Virus record (IMG/VR): IMGVR_UViG_3300047312_000343
Span: 1-27,168 of that record
Source of the DNA: a virus
Direction: 5' to 3' (one strand)
DNA length: 27,168 bases
In this document: in pieces, positions 8,701 through 15,353 of the stretch
Numbering within the stretch: the first letter of the stretch is position 1
Layout of the letters: every line of letters starts with the position of its first letter
Notes under the pieces: generated by a model
What the model saw: only the letters and a program-made list of their open reading frames with translations
Database searches by the model: none
Told to the model about the DNA's origin: nothing
Position numbers and translations under genes: made by a program

Positions 8701-10789
8701 CGCTCTTCTTCGCCTTGGTCGCGGTCATCTGGTAGCCGCCGCGATCGCTCAGGTTCTTCAGCTCGCGCGGCAGCTTGCCGTCGGGCAGGCCGGTCACACC
8801 ATGGCCAGCGGTGGTCTTGGCGGCGCCACCGCCGCCTGGGCCGAACTCACCGGCATTCTCGGGTTGGCCACGTGGGTGCTCGGACGGGTCGAACGCGTCC
8901 ATGGTGAAATCGATCGCGCCGTCCTGGCCCATCTTGATATGCGCCCGGTCGTTGCGACCCATATGCACGTGGATTTGCGCGTTCGGGTCGCTCGGGATGA
9001 CCCTGATATGGCCGCGCCCCGGCACGTCGCCGCTGAGATCCTCGTCCTCGTCGCGCCCGCCCTTGTTGGGGTTGGGCGGCTTTGGCGATCCCGCCGGGCC
9101 GAGCTTGCCGGCACCGCTGGAAACCGGCCCAGCGCTGCCACCAGCCGGCGCGCTGGTGCCCATGCCGTGCGGGGCCGGGCTACCACCACCACCGGGCGCG
9201 CCATGCCCGCCACCGCCGCCTGGAGGCGGCACGCCGACCCCCTCGCCGCCCAGCGGGTCAGGCTCCTGATTCGGTGGCGGCGGCGCCGGGGTGTCGAGGT
9301 CGAGGCCCTGATACGGGCTGTCAGCCTCGGCGGACAGCCGCTGGCGGATCTCGTCGGGGCTGAGCACGCCGGCGTTGATATAGACCGCGTCGATGTCGGC
9401 CTGGGTTTTCTCGGCGGTGCTCTCCTCTTCCTCCGACAGCTCGCGCAGCGGCTCCCAGGCGTGGGTGATCGACGGATCGATCTCGCCGAACAGGTGAAGC
9501 TGCATCACCTTGAGGATGGTGGTCAGGTTGGCGTCGTAGAACGACCCCTGGGCCGCGTGGATGAACTGTGCCCAGACCTGCAGCTCGCCCTCGCTGGTGG
9601 CGTTCAGCCCGCTGGGAGAAATCCCCAGCAGAACCACCAGGGGGATACCCACTGCGGACGCCATGTGCTCCTGGCTCTGCGCTTGGAGATGGTCGAGGCC
9701 GCCGAGAGGGGCAGATACATTTTTGAAGTCCTCCGTGGTTTTGTCGAGGATCATCAGGTTGTTGTTGTCGCGCAGATAGTTGAACAGCGCGGCGCGCATC
9801 TTCAGCGAAGCTGCGCCGCCGGCGTTCATCACCGACCCCATGTTGGTCATCATCACCGGGGTGGAGAACGAATGGATCAGGTCGCTGACCGATTGTCTCG
9901 TTCGCAACCAGTTGTCGACATAGGGCCGCGCCATCTGCGACAGCGACAGGCCGGCGAACGAATAGGCCGGCTTCAGCATATCCGGCATCTCGCGACCGAT
10001 GAACGGCAGGATGCGGCTGCGATGGATCTCCTTGCCCATCACCCACCATGTCTGCGGCAGGTAGAAATCCGCCTTCAGCGGGTCATTGGCGTTGAACGCG
10101 TGCGGATAGGCCCACATCGGCTCGACCACGCGCAGGCCCTTCAGCCCGCCCCGGATGACCACGCGCGGATCGATCGGCAGCGGCAGCCTGAGCAGATCCT
10201 GATCGTCGGTATCGCCGGTATCGATGTAGAGATGCGCGCGACCGAAGAACCCGTCGAGCAACGCAAGCAGGGTGAATTTTTCCTGCAGCTTGTGGAACTT
10301 GATCAGTTCCTCAAGTGCCTGGATCTTGTCGGTCTTGTCGTCATTGCCGGTTGCTTGCAGACGAAACCATCTACGAGTCATGTCTTTCGCGATGGTCTCG
10401 GAAATGCGGCGATATTCGGTGCGCTGCGACAGCTCCGCCAAATAAGGGAAGCCCGGCCAATACATGCCCTCGGTGATGCGTGAGTAACCCGAGTAGTCCA
10501 TCGGGTTGTTGAGGCTGTCCAGCGCGAACCCGTCCGGCACCACGCCCGGCAATGGCTTGGCCGGCGCGAACAGCCGGCGTGCATCCTCGGCAGTGGCCGG
10601 GCGCGTGGTGTAGAGCTGCAGCGGTATGGCGTCGGTCGGCGCGCCGCCGTTCATCCCCATCAGCGCGTCGTAGAGCGCGCGGGCATCCATCTGCGGCGGC
10701 CTGGGCTGGTCTGGTGGTGGCGCCGGCTGCGCGCTGTCGCGCGCCAGCAGCCCCATGAACAGCCCGGTGAGGGTGGTCAGCAGCGACAT
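5729..10789 (-). CDS. Portal protein fused to ADP-ribosyltransferase-like and other C-terminal domains (1,686 aa)
   Basis: The start at 10789 follows GAGGGGG and lies 10 bases after the large-terminase stop; the open frame extends to 11110 but that part lies inside the terminase gene. Residues about 85-480 look like a DUF1073-type portal (NPMDYSGYSRITEGMYWPGF, SPSGLNATSEGE). A typical portal of this type ends near 450-500 residues, so about 1,200 residues are extra. They comprise: a Pro/Gly linker (500-600); a DPSEHPRG linker (633-655); an ADP-ribosyltransferase-like domain (665-895) with candidate R771 (YRGM), S805 (TYWSS) and E852-x-E854; a second DPSKHPRG linker (918-940); a Thr-Pro stretch (970-987); an unassigned domain (1000-1200, TSTSHPAIGAWSDGAENSVM); a domain (1270-1650) that recalls phage DUF7178 proteins (GVYAALSPQKLWAQN, VTMDTHAI); and a Lys/Arg-rich tail. 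Phage-borne ARTs such as T4 Alt are injected to modify host proteins. Delivery of these domains with the DNA is inference. Confidence 0.85.
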   Translation of the reverse strand: MSLLTTLTGLFMGLLARDSAQPAPPPDQPRPPQMDARALYDALMGMNGGAPTDAIPLQLYTTRPATAEDARRLFAPAKPLPGVVPDGFALDSLNNPMDYSGYSRITEGMYWPGFPYLAELSQRTEYRRISETIAKDMTRRWFRLQATGNDDKTDKIQALEELIKFHKLQEKFTLLALLDGFFGRAHLYIDTGDTDDQDLLRLPLPIDPRVVIRGGLKGLRVVEPMWAYPHAFNANDPLKADFYLPQTWWVMGKEIHRSRILPFIGREMPDMLKPAYSFAGLSLSQMARPYVDNWLRTRQSVSDLIHSFSTPVMMTNMGSVMNAGGAASLKMRAALFNYLRDNNNLMILDKTTEDFKNVSAPLGGLDHLQAQSQEHMASAVGIPLVVLLGISPSGLNATSEGELQVWAQFIHAAQGSFYDANLTTILKVMQLHLFGEIDPSITHAWEPLRELSEEEESTAEKTQADIDAVYINAGVLSPDEIRQRLSAEADSPYQGLDLDTPAPPPPNQEPDPLGGEGVGVPPPGGGGGHGAPGGGGSPAPHGMGTSAPAGGSAGPVSSGAGKLGPAGSPKPPNPNKGGRDEDEDLSGDVPGRGHIRVIPSDPNAQIHVHMGRNDRAHIKMGQDGAIDFTMDAFDPSEHPRGQPENAGEFGPGGGGAAKTTAGHGVTGLPDGKLPRELKNLSDRGGYQMTATKAKKSGFESGDRYEVIVTAKPTKGIVTINEGRHTAQYDPALAEVETLNPDEPLIARKIATVKGDLPSELPIEANPEHMYRGMDADEFASFQKTGQIKSVSDYNMAGQEGLTYWSSQPDQAESYANSFAPPEHKPTFEKPCYVMVAKRVDPEHETRVKGTGESEIGVNRAVGKDEILEVWRGKVAVFDAGNYSLSDRGGEFEAGGSAAPSAQVVWERLGAQHAQDAEWDPSKHPRGQPENAGEFGPGGGGAKPKAEAPAHAAPAAAPERHTATEAARAVSTPTFTPTSTPTFTPTPIRSVSTVAATPPPAHHAVEFYSPSVAEHLDLSQASAGLHSERQRLLETASREIDQKLGLTSTSHPAIGAWSDGAENSVMTEMDGASWEQIEVATAMKAHLANQKDALVFQEGEGNQHLYSFHATGSVEKIHQDLLEDGVAFHTIVPTQEGATIYAVDMGDSGEATSQAVAKAAQRYGTTPTDQPGRAKFLVGDNPGTTGQEQRHEAQLAYGRIIKGSGVPDVADVWKSIRPTYGQAFEITEYPKEETTTPLPGVAEGSHPATISTRRPTVVEAVEGDKYRRADLKGMEEDERVFKANMKLLQNPNAYPQLREADLAGKSPKEMARAAIDLAKSNLRFLWEHAPSGLREQGPKWYEGAHDFAAAKAKEYDIPLASAAGVYAALSPQKLWAQNVKQGDALLDIYFHHQDTAWSEEMSAKARKIWAKPDYAPLLARVQGKTLGELQLPAEKAMWIRTYDEAHDPAQGYNRLTPDGKVLGPWYNLDGSRAKNAWQNLNSISNAITALESGGNREAISLSMGDLHKVRSFYNNILDPPATNGDVTMDTHAIGAALLFPSTSLSTSVAQSLKTSPEKDKREVGFEGASGSGTTGSQGTYPLWGDAYRELGDELGVAPRVLQSVTWEMKRKLFDSRMTKNTVRGVRALWREYHAGERDLARTQQAIWELAGGVDKPEDGLPAPPKPKAARKLRGAKRAKTAKKAGNA
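7829..7882 (-). repeat. Short imperfect tandem repeat coding a Thr-Pro linker
   Basis: On the plus strand the stretch reads as repeats of GTGGGCGTAGAT/GTGGGTGTAAAT. It encodes STPTFTPTSTPTFTPTP in the portal fusion (residues 970-986), between the second DPSKHPRG linker and the unassigned third domain. It marks an inter-domain spacer. Confidence 0.65.
7970..8038 (-). repeat. Linker module copy 2 in the portal fusion
   Basis: Encodes residues 918-940, beginning WDPSKHPRGQPENAGEF and ending in a glycine run. It matches the copy at 8825-8893 in 21 of 23 residues and at most DNA positions, yet third codon positions differ. This points to an old duplication kept by selection rather than a recent copy. 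Confidence 0.85.
8825..8893 (-). repeat. Linker module copy 1 in the portal fusion
   Basis: Encodes residues 633-655, beginning FDPSEHPRGQPENAGEF and ending in a glycine run. It sits at the junction of the portal part and the ADP-ribosyltransferase-like domain. A variant (YDPSEARDPKGEW, then glycines) occurs in the RelA/SpoT-like protein at 1051-1110. Confidence 0.85.
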
Positions 10790-10799
10790 GGCGACCCCC

Positions 10800-12230
10800 T
10801 CAATGGAAGGGTTGGGTATCCGGCGGCACGTGAACGCCGAGCCGGCGCAATTCGTCTGGGTCAAATCGCATCGGCGGCTGCTGGGCGATGCCGTTGAAGG
10901 CACGGCTCGTCGCGTCAGCGTCGTCGTCGTGCGCGCCGAGCGGGAAGTTTTCCAGCTCGGTGAACCAGCGCTCGTTCCAGCGCCCGCGCAGCACCAGGAT
11001 GTTGCCGACCTCGGCCTGCGCCGAGAACGGCCCGAAGCGGGTGATCTTGTCGCCGGACTCGGGTGAGCTGACGGCGGTGTAGCCGGCCAGCAGCCGCACC
11101 AGGGCGGCAACCTGGGCCTTACCCGCCTGTCCCGGGTCCTGCGGCAGGTCGATCGTGCAGTCGAAACCGTCGGCGCTGGCGTAGTTCAGGATGCGCCGCT
11201 CGACCTCGGCGGGGGTGCCGCGAAACGCGTCGGCGTGCAGCACGATCCAGTGGCCTTCATGGGTGAAGCCGAGCTTCACGCACGTGGTCCAGTCGGGATC
11301 GGAGTAGTCTTCTTGCTCGCTGGCCGCGAGATCCCAGCCGCGCACCAGCTTGGTGCAGACCGGCATGATGTCGACCACCTTGCACCACGAGCGGTTGAAA
11401 TACAGGCCAGCCGACGGCACGATCTTCCAGTTGCCGTTGAGCAGCCGCTCGCGCTCGACCGCCGGCAGCATCATCAGGTTGCCGACATAGTTCGGATCGG
11501 CCCGCGTCAGCGCCGGGTTGTCGGCCAGCTTGGCCGAGATGAACGTCAGGCTCTTGATGGTGTTCTCGTCCTGCCCGGTCGCCACCATCGCCGCGCGCTT
11601 GCTGTCGAACCACATCAGCTCGTCGGCGGCGCCGCGCACGAAATACCGCACCACGCCGGAGCGCTCGGGCAGCGGGTAGCCGGTGTCGGGATTGATCCAC
11701 CACTCGATCAACTTGGCGACCCAGGACGAGGCATCCGCGTTGCAGGTCGCGCGTATATACGGACGTATACCTGAGCGGGAGCGGTTGCGGGAGAACAGAT
11801 ACCAGAACTGGTACTGAGTGAACGTGGTCAGCTCATCGAAGCCGATGAACGCGCACTGCGCGCCGTGCCAGTCGAGCACGGTGGTCTCGTGCTCCAGATG
11901 CGCCATCTTGACCATGCCGTATTCCGGCCAGACCCATTCAAAGCGGTGGCTGATCGGGATGGCGTCAGAGAGCGGATAGAGCTTCATCGATTCCGCCCAC
12001 AGCCCGCCAGGGCGGCGCAGGTCGACGGTCGAGCGGCGGAACACCACGGCGTCGAACCCGGCGACCGTCGAGGCGTAGCGCATCGCCTCCAGCAGCAGCG
12101 CGAAGCTCTTGCCCGAGCCGGCGGCGCCGCCATAGATCACCACGTCAGCCGACGCGGCCAGGAAGGTCTCCTGCGGCCCGGGCTGCGGGCGGATGTCGAG
12201 GTCGTCATCGTCGTCCAGGGCGGCGCTCAT
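10800..12230 (-). CDS. terL: Terminase large subunit (476 aa)
   Basis: The motor-nuclease that cuts phage DNA concatemers and pumps DNA into the prohead. The ATPase part shows a Walker A GGAAGSGKS (34-42), a Walker B AFIGFDE (D132, E133) and a coupling-type motif ATCNAD (161-166). The RNase H-like nuclease part shows the expected acidic residues: GWDLA (D300), DPGQAGK (D365) and HDDDADATSRA (around D435-D439). This is the Terminase_6/6C arrangement at normal length. The ATG overlaps the small-subunit stop as ATGA, and the portal gene follows 10 bases downstream, so the three form one packaging operon likely read from the divergent promoter at 12759. Confidence 0.95.
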   Translation of the reverse strand: MSAALDDDDDLDIRPQPGPQETFLAASADVVIYGGAAGSGKSFALLLEAMRYASTVAGFDAVVFRRSTVDLRRPGGLWAESMKLYPLSDAIPISHRFEWVWPEYGMVKMAHLEHETTVLDWHGAQCAFIGFDELTTFTQYQFWYLFSRNRSRSGIRPYIRATCNADASSWVAKLIEWWINPDTGYPLPERSGVVRYFVRGAADELMWFDSKRAAMVATGQDENTIKSLTFISAKLADNPALTRADPNYVGNLMMLPAVERERLLNGNWKIVPSAGLYFNRSWCKVVDIMPVCTKLVRGWDLAASEQEDYSDPDWTTCVKLGFTHEGHWIVLHADAFRGTPAEVERRILNYASADGFDCTIDLPQDPGQAGKAQVAALVRLLAGYTAVSSPESGDKITRFGPFSAQAEVGNILVLRGRWNERWFTELENFPLGAHDDDADATSRAFNGIAQQPPMRFDPDELRRLGVHVPPDTQPFH

Positions 12231-12739
12231 GCCACGTCGGCCTCGCCCTCGATCACCGGCGGCTCAGGCGTCTCTGGGCGGTCCCTGCCGTTCTCCGGCA
12301 CGTAGAACCGCACCTTGCGCCCCGCCGTGTCGGACGAGGGGGTGGCGAAGGCGGCGGCCTCGGCGGTGGCGTCCTTGGTGTTCAGCCGCCACTCCGGCCC
12401 GCCATGCGTCATCAGCCAGTAGCGCGCGGCGTTCATGTTGCCCTTCATCGCCTTGCGCAGCACGGATAGCCCGACGCGGGCGACCATGTGCGCCCGGCCA
12501 TGGGCGATCTCGGCGGCGTAGTGCCGATCGAGCGTGCGGGTGCCGATGTCGAGCGACAGCGCGATGATGTGGAACGGCACCTGATTGGCCACCAGCATCG
12601 CGACGACCTCGCGCTGGCGCGCGGTGGGCACGTATTTCACCTTACGGCTCAGCGCCGGCCTCAGCACCACCGGTGGCGCGCCCGGCCCGTCGTCCGGTTC
12701 GTCGTCCGGTTCGTCGTCCGGCGCCAGATTTTCATCCAT
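12227..12739 (-). CDS. terS: Probable terminase small subunit (170 aa)
   Basis: Assigned from position directly upstream of and overlapping terL, and from a DNA-binding-like region. The frame opens at 12769, but that start lies in the operator; the ATG at 12739 has GAGG 6 bases upstream and is preferred. The N-terminus is acidic and repetitive (DDEPDDEPDD, coded by GTCCGGTTCGTC repeats). A helix-turn-helix-like segment (ALSLDIGTRTLDRHYAAEI) lies near residues 60-80, preceded by ARQREVVAMLVANQVP. Helices (RKAMKGNMNAARYWLMTHGG) follow. Small subunits recognise the packaging site and form the ring that regulates TerL. A general HTH regulator is the alternative. Confidence 0.72.
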   Translation of the reverse strand: MDENLAPDDEPDDEPDDGPGAPPVVLRPALSRKVKYVPTARQREVVAMLVANQVPFHIIALSLDIGTRTLDRHYAAEIAHGRAHMVARVGLSVLRKAMKGNMNAARYWLMTHGGPEWRLNTKDATAEAAAFATPSSDTAGRKVRFYVPENGRDRPETPEPPVIEGEADVA

Positions 12740-12758
12740 CGCGGCCTCATAAAATTGT

Positions 12759-12788
12759 CTTGACATCATCGGTCAAGAGCATTAAATG
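12759..12788. promoter_or_regulatory. Divergent promoter with perfect dyad operator, copy 3
   Basis: CTTGACATCATCGGTCAAG at 12759-12777 is a perfect 6-bp dyad with a 7-base centre. Rightward, TTGACA (12760-12765) is followed 16 bases later by TTAAAT (12782-12787). Leftward, the other arm gives TTGACC followed at 16-17 bases by TTTTAT/TTTATG (about 12748-12754). The two arms therefore serve as -35 elements for opposite promoters: the DUF6011 operon to the right and the packaging operon to the left. Confidence 0.6.
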
Positions 12789-12815
12789 TTCCTTGCAACC
12801 CCAAGGAATATCCCC

Positions 12816-13448
12816 GTGACCTACCGTGACTCCCTCGACGCCCTCGCCGCCGCGCTGCCTAAGCTGGGCGCGAAGGACGCCGATTTCGCCAACTCGCTGC
12901 TGGCGCAGGCGCAGAACCACGCGACCATGCACGGCTACCCACCGCTGTCGGGCAAGCAGTGGTATTGGGTGCGGAAGCTGGCCGAGAAGGCCAACGCCAC
13001 CGCGCCCGCCGCCACCAACGTGGGCGATTTCAGCGCCGTGATCGAGCTGTTCAAGACCGCCGGGGAGCACCTGAAATACCCCAAGGTCAGGCTGCAGCTT
13101 GAGGACGGCTCGCCCGTCGTGCTGTCGGTGGCCGGTCCCGCCGCGAGGCTGCCCGGCACGGTCAACCTGACCGACGGCAAGCCCTACGGCCAGAACACGT
13201 GGTTCGGCAGGGTGGACCCCGCCACCGGCGCCTGGGAGCCGTCCAGCAAGGTCGACGCCCAGACCACCACGGCGATCACCGCGCTCCTGGCGAACTTCGC
13301 CAAGGACCCCGCCAAGGTCGCCAGCCTCTACGGCCAGCTCACCGGCAACTGCTGCTTCTGCTCCAAGGAGCTGACCGACCAAAGATCCGTTACGGTCGGT
13401 TATGGACCTGTGTGCGCAAAGCACTACTCGCTGCCCTGGGGGGAGTGA
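12816..13448 (+). CDS. DUF6011-type protein with C-terminal zinc-binding cluster (210 aa)
   Basis: The GTG at 12816 follows AAGGA and is preferred over the upstream in-frame ATG at 12786, which lies inside the promoter -10. The C-terminal part carries NCCFCSKELTD, then VGYGPVCAKHY, a CxxC plus C/H cluster typical of phage DUF6011 proteins and presumably zinc-binding. The N-terminal helical region contains HGYPPLSGKQWYWVRKL, also seen in that family. The function of the family is unknown to me. It is the first gene of the rightward operon, next to the operator. Confidence 0.75.
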   Translation: MTYRDSLDALAAALPKLGAKDADFANSLLAQAQNHATMHGYPPLSGKQWYWVRKLAEKANATAPAATNVGDFSAVIELFKTAGEHLKYPKVRLQLEDGSPVVLSVAGPAARLPGTVNLTDGKPYGQNTWFGRVDPATGAWEPSSKVDAQTTTAITALLANFAKDPAKVASLYGQLTGNCCFCSKELTDQRSVTVGYGPVCAKHYSLPWGE

Positions 13449-13484
13449 TCCCCCCGCCTGCCCCCAACCCCACGGAGAACCCCG

Positions 13485-13883
13485 ATGACTGATTTCTACG
13501 TCGCCGAGTATCGCACCAACAACCGCATCAGCGGTTACGACGTGCGCCGCGTCGGCACCGGCGAATCGTTCGCGTATTTCGCAGTGTCCGACTGGGGCAC
13601 CATCGCCGCCCGTGACGGCGCGGCGCGGCTGCGCGCGCTGTTGCTGACCGCCAAGCTGCCGGACGCGGACGAGACGCCGATGTTCACCCGCGACAACACC
13701 GAGGGGTTCAGCGCCGCCGAGCTGGCCGTGCTGAACGACCGCTATCACCGCGTCCTGCGGCTTGCCCTGTGCGACCTGCCGGGTGGCGCTGAGGGCACCA
13801 GCGACGACCTGCTGGCACAGATCCGCCAGGGCGTCGCCGAGACCGTCCTGGCCAACTACGTGCCCGTGGAGGAGGCGTCGTGA
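13485..13883 (+). CDS. Hypothetical protein (132 aa)
   Basis: GGAG lies 9 bases before the ATG. The protein begins with a beta-rich part (FYVAEYRTNNRISGYDVRRV) and ends with helices (DDLLAQIRQGVAETVLANYV). It is acidic and soluble, and I recognise no family. It follows the DUF6011 gene by 36 bases and shares a GTGA with the next gene, so it belongs to the same operon. Confidence 0.75.
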   Translation: MTDFYVAEYRTNNRISGYDVRRVGTGESFAYFAVSDWGTIAARDGAARLRALLLTAKLPDADETPMFTRDNTEGFSAAELAVLNDRYHRVLRLALCDLPGGAEGTSDDLLAQIRQGVAETVLANYVPVEEAS

Positions 13884-15064
13884 CCGACAAGGCCGAGAAG
13901 CGGCGGCCTACCCTGGCCGATCGCTTCATCCACCGGAAGTTTTCCGACTGGGAGCGCGTCGTCCACCCGAAGACGATCGCCCAGCTCCAGCGCAGCGCGC
14001 GGGCCGCCAACCGCTTCGTGCTCACCGAGGCGGCGACCCTGCGCATCGCTCAGGTGATCGACTCGATCCCCGACCTGCTGATCCGCGAGCAGCGCTTCGC
14101 CCGCGCGCCCTACGACCTGACCTGGATCGAGTTCCCCTCGCACGTGCTGTGGAACTACATGCGCGAGCAGAACCCCGAGGCCTACGAGCACCAGGGCCGG
14201 TTCGGCGATCTCGAAAGCTCGGACCACACGATCGGCTATCTGATCGACCACGAGCGGGTCAACATCGTCGCCGGCGGCACCGTGGCGAACCCCGACAGGG
14301 CGCCCAACATCATGCCGATCCAATACCGCATGCACACCGAGTGGCGCCCCGAGGAGCGGGCCGAGTTCCGCCGGCTGACCGGCATGCGCCTGGACTGGCA
14401 TGCCGACGCGTTCCTGTGCGGCAGCACCTATGACCGGCTGGCACCGTCGGAGCGCGGCGAGCTGGCTGCGCGGCACGCGGTGGATTTCCTGCCGTTCAAC
14501 CCGCAGCACCGGCTGTTCGATCGCTACAGCAGCGACGGCGAGTGGCGCGACGCGGCGCGCGGCTCGATCGGCGAGCTGCGCAATATCATCGCGATCATGC
14601 TGGTGATGAACCGCCCGAGCCTGACCAAATACGTCCAGAGCAACCAGGGCGGGCGCGGTTTCCACAAGGGCAAGCTGATGCCCTATCTCAGCCACACCAC
14701 GGTGACCATCGATCTCGACGCGCGCCCGACGCTGCGGCTGATCGGCACGCCGGAAGGCGAGGGGGTGCCGCGCCGGCGCCACGAGGTCGAGGGGCACTTC
14801 AAGCACGACGCGACCGCGCGCGAGTATTCGCGCATCGCCGGCTGCATCCACTCATTCCAGCCGACCCACGGGCCGAAAGACCAGTGGGCACCGTGGCCCG
14901 ATCCACCGCTCGGCGTTCCCGGCGAACCCGGCGTGCCGCGCAACTGGGTGTGCTCGGACTGCGGCGGCAAGCGCTGGTGGCAGCGCGAGAGCGAGCGCGG
15001 CGACGCCTCGATCGGCTACGTCATCAAGGACGGCTACGACGTCGACGTCGGTAAATCATCTTGA
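13880..15064 (+). CDS. Hypothetical phage protein (394 aa)
   Basis: GTG start overlaps the previous stop (GTGA), with GGAGG upstream. The protein is soluble, with a helical N-terminus and a mid region rich in aromatic residues (WIEFPSHVLWNYMREQNP). Near the C-terminus RRRHEVEGHFKH recalls the (V/E)RGH-type motif of phage and plasmid proteins of unknown role. A CSDCGGKRWW stretch gives one CxxC. No enzyme signature is clear. Its TGA stop is part of the TTGACA -35 of the next promoter at 15060, so terminating ribosomes sit on or near that operator. Confidence 0.75.
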   Translation: MTDKAEKRRPTLADRFIHRKFSDWERVVHPKTIAQLQRSARAANRFVLTEAATLRIAQVIDSIPDLLIREQRFARAPYDLTWIEFPSHVLWNYMREQNPEAYEHQGRFGDLESSDHTIGYLIDHERVNIVAGGTVANPDRAPNIMPIQYRMHTEWRPEERAEFRRLTGMRLDWHADAFLCGSTYDRLAPSERGELAARHAVDFLPFNPQHRLFDRYSSDGEWRDAARGSIGELRNIIAIMLVMNRPSLTKYVQSNQGGRGFHKGKLMPYLSHTTVTIDLDARPTLRLIGTPEGEGVPRRRHEVEGHFKHDATAREYSRIAGCIHSFQPTHGPKDQWAPWPDPPLGVPGEPGVPRNWVCSDCGGKRWWQRESERGDASIGYVIKDGYDVDVGKSS

Positions 15065-15089
15065 CATATTTGGTCAGGATGATTTATTC
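15060..15089 (+). promoter_or_regulatory. Promoter with dyad operator, copy 4
   Basis: CTTGACATATTTGGTCAGG at 15060-15078 has TTGACA at 15061-15066 and a TTTATT -10 at 15083-15088, 16 bases away. The leader that follows (CAACCCCAAGGAG) closely matches the leader after copy 3 (CAACCCCAAGGA), so promoter, operator and ribosome binding site look like one duplicated cassette. Confidence 0.62.
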
Positions 15090-15116
15090 TCTGGCGTCAA
15101 CCCCAAGGAGACCCCA

Positions 15117-15353
15117 ATGAGTTTGCAACTGAGCCGGATCGACGTGATCAACCTCGCGCTCGCGGCGTCCTACGCGGCGAGCGGCGCCTACGTCGAGAAC
15201 CGGTTGGCCGTGGCCGCCGCCGACCATGAGCTGGCGGCCAGACTGTGGGCTGAGGCCGGCTACGAGCTGAAGGCCAAGACCCACGCGTCGCTGGTCGAGG
15301 CGGTGACCGCCGAGATGATCGAGGCGGCGGAAAGCGACGAGGAGGTGGCGTGA
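15117..15353 (+). CDS. Small helical protein (78 aa)
   Basis: First gene after operator copy 4, with AAGGAG 6 bases before the ATG. The product is Ala-rich and almost entirely helical (INLALAASYAASGAYVENRL, AADHELAARLWAEAGYELKA), with an acidic tail. There is no clear membrane segment or family. Its stop overlaps the start of the secreted-protein gene (TGATG). Confidence 0.7.
   Translation: MSLQLSRIDVINLALAASYAASGAYVENRLAVAAADHELAARLWAEAGYELKAKTHASLVEAVTAEMIEAAESDEEVA

Noticed and set aside
8261-10483. 740-codon open frame on the plus strand opposite the portal fusion
   Set aside because: It is a mirror frame produced by high-G+C codon use; the opposite strand has clear portal motifs and a good start, and this frame shows no domain.
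10790-11110. Upstream extension of the portal frame by 107 codons
   Set aside because: It lies wholly inside the terminase gene in another frame, is Arg/Ser/Pro-rich without motifs, and a strong ribosome binding site marks the start at 10789.
1192-15078. Reading the TTGAC-N7-GTCA dyads as host LexA or CtrA boxes
   Set aside because: Alphaproteobacterial LexA sites are GTTC/GAAC types and CtrA sites are TTAA-N7-TTAA; only the gap length agrees.
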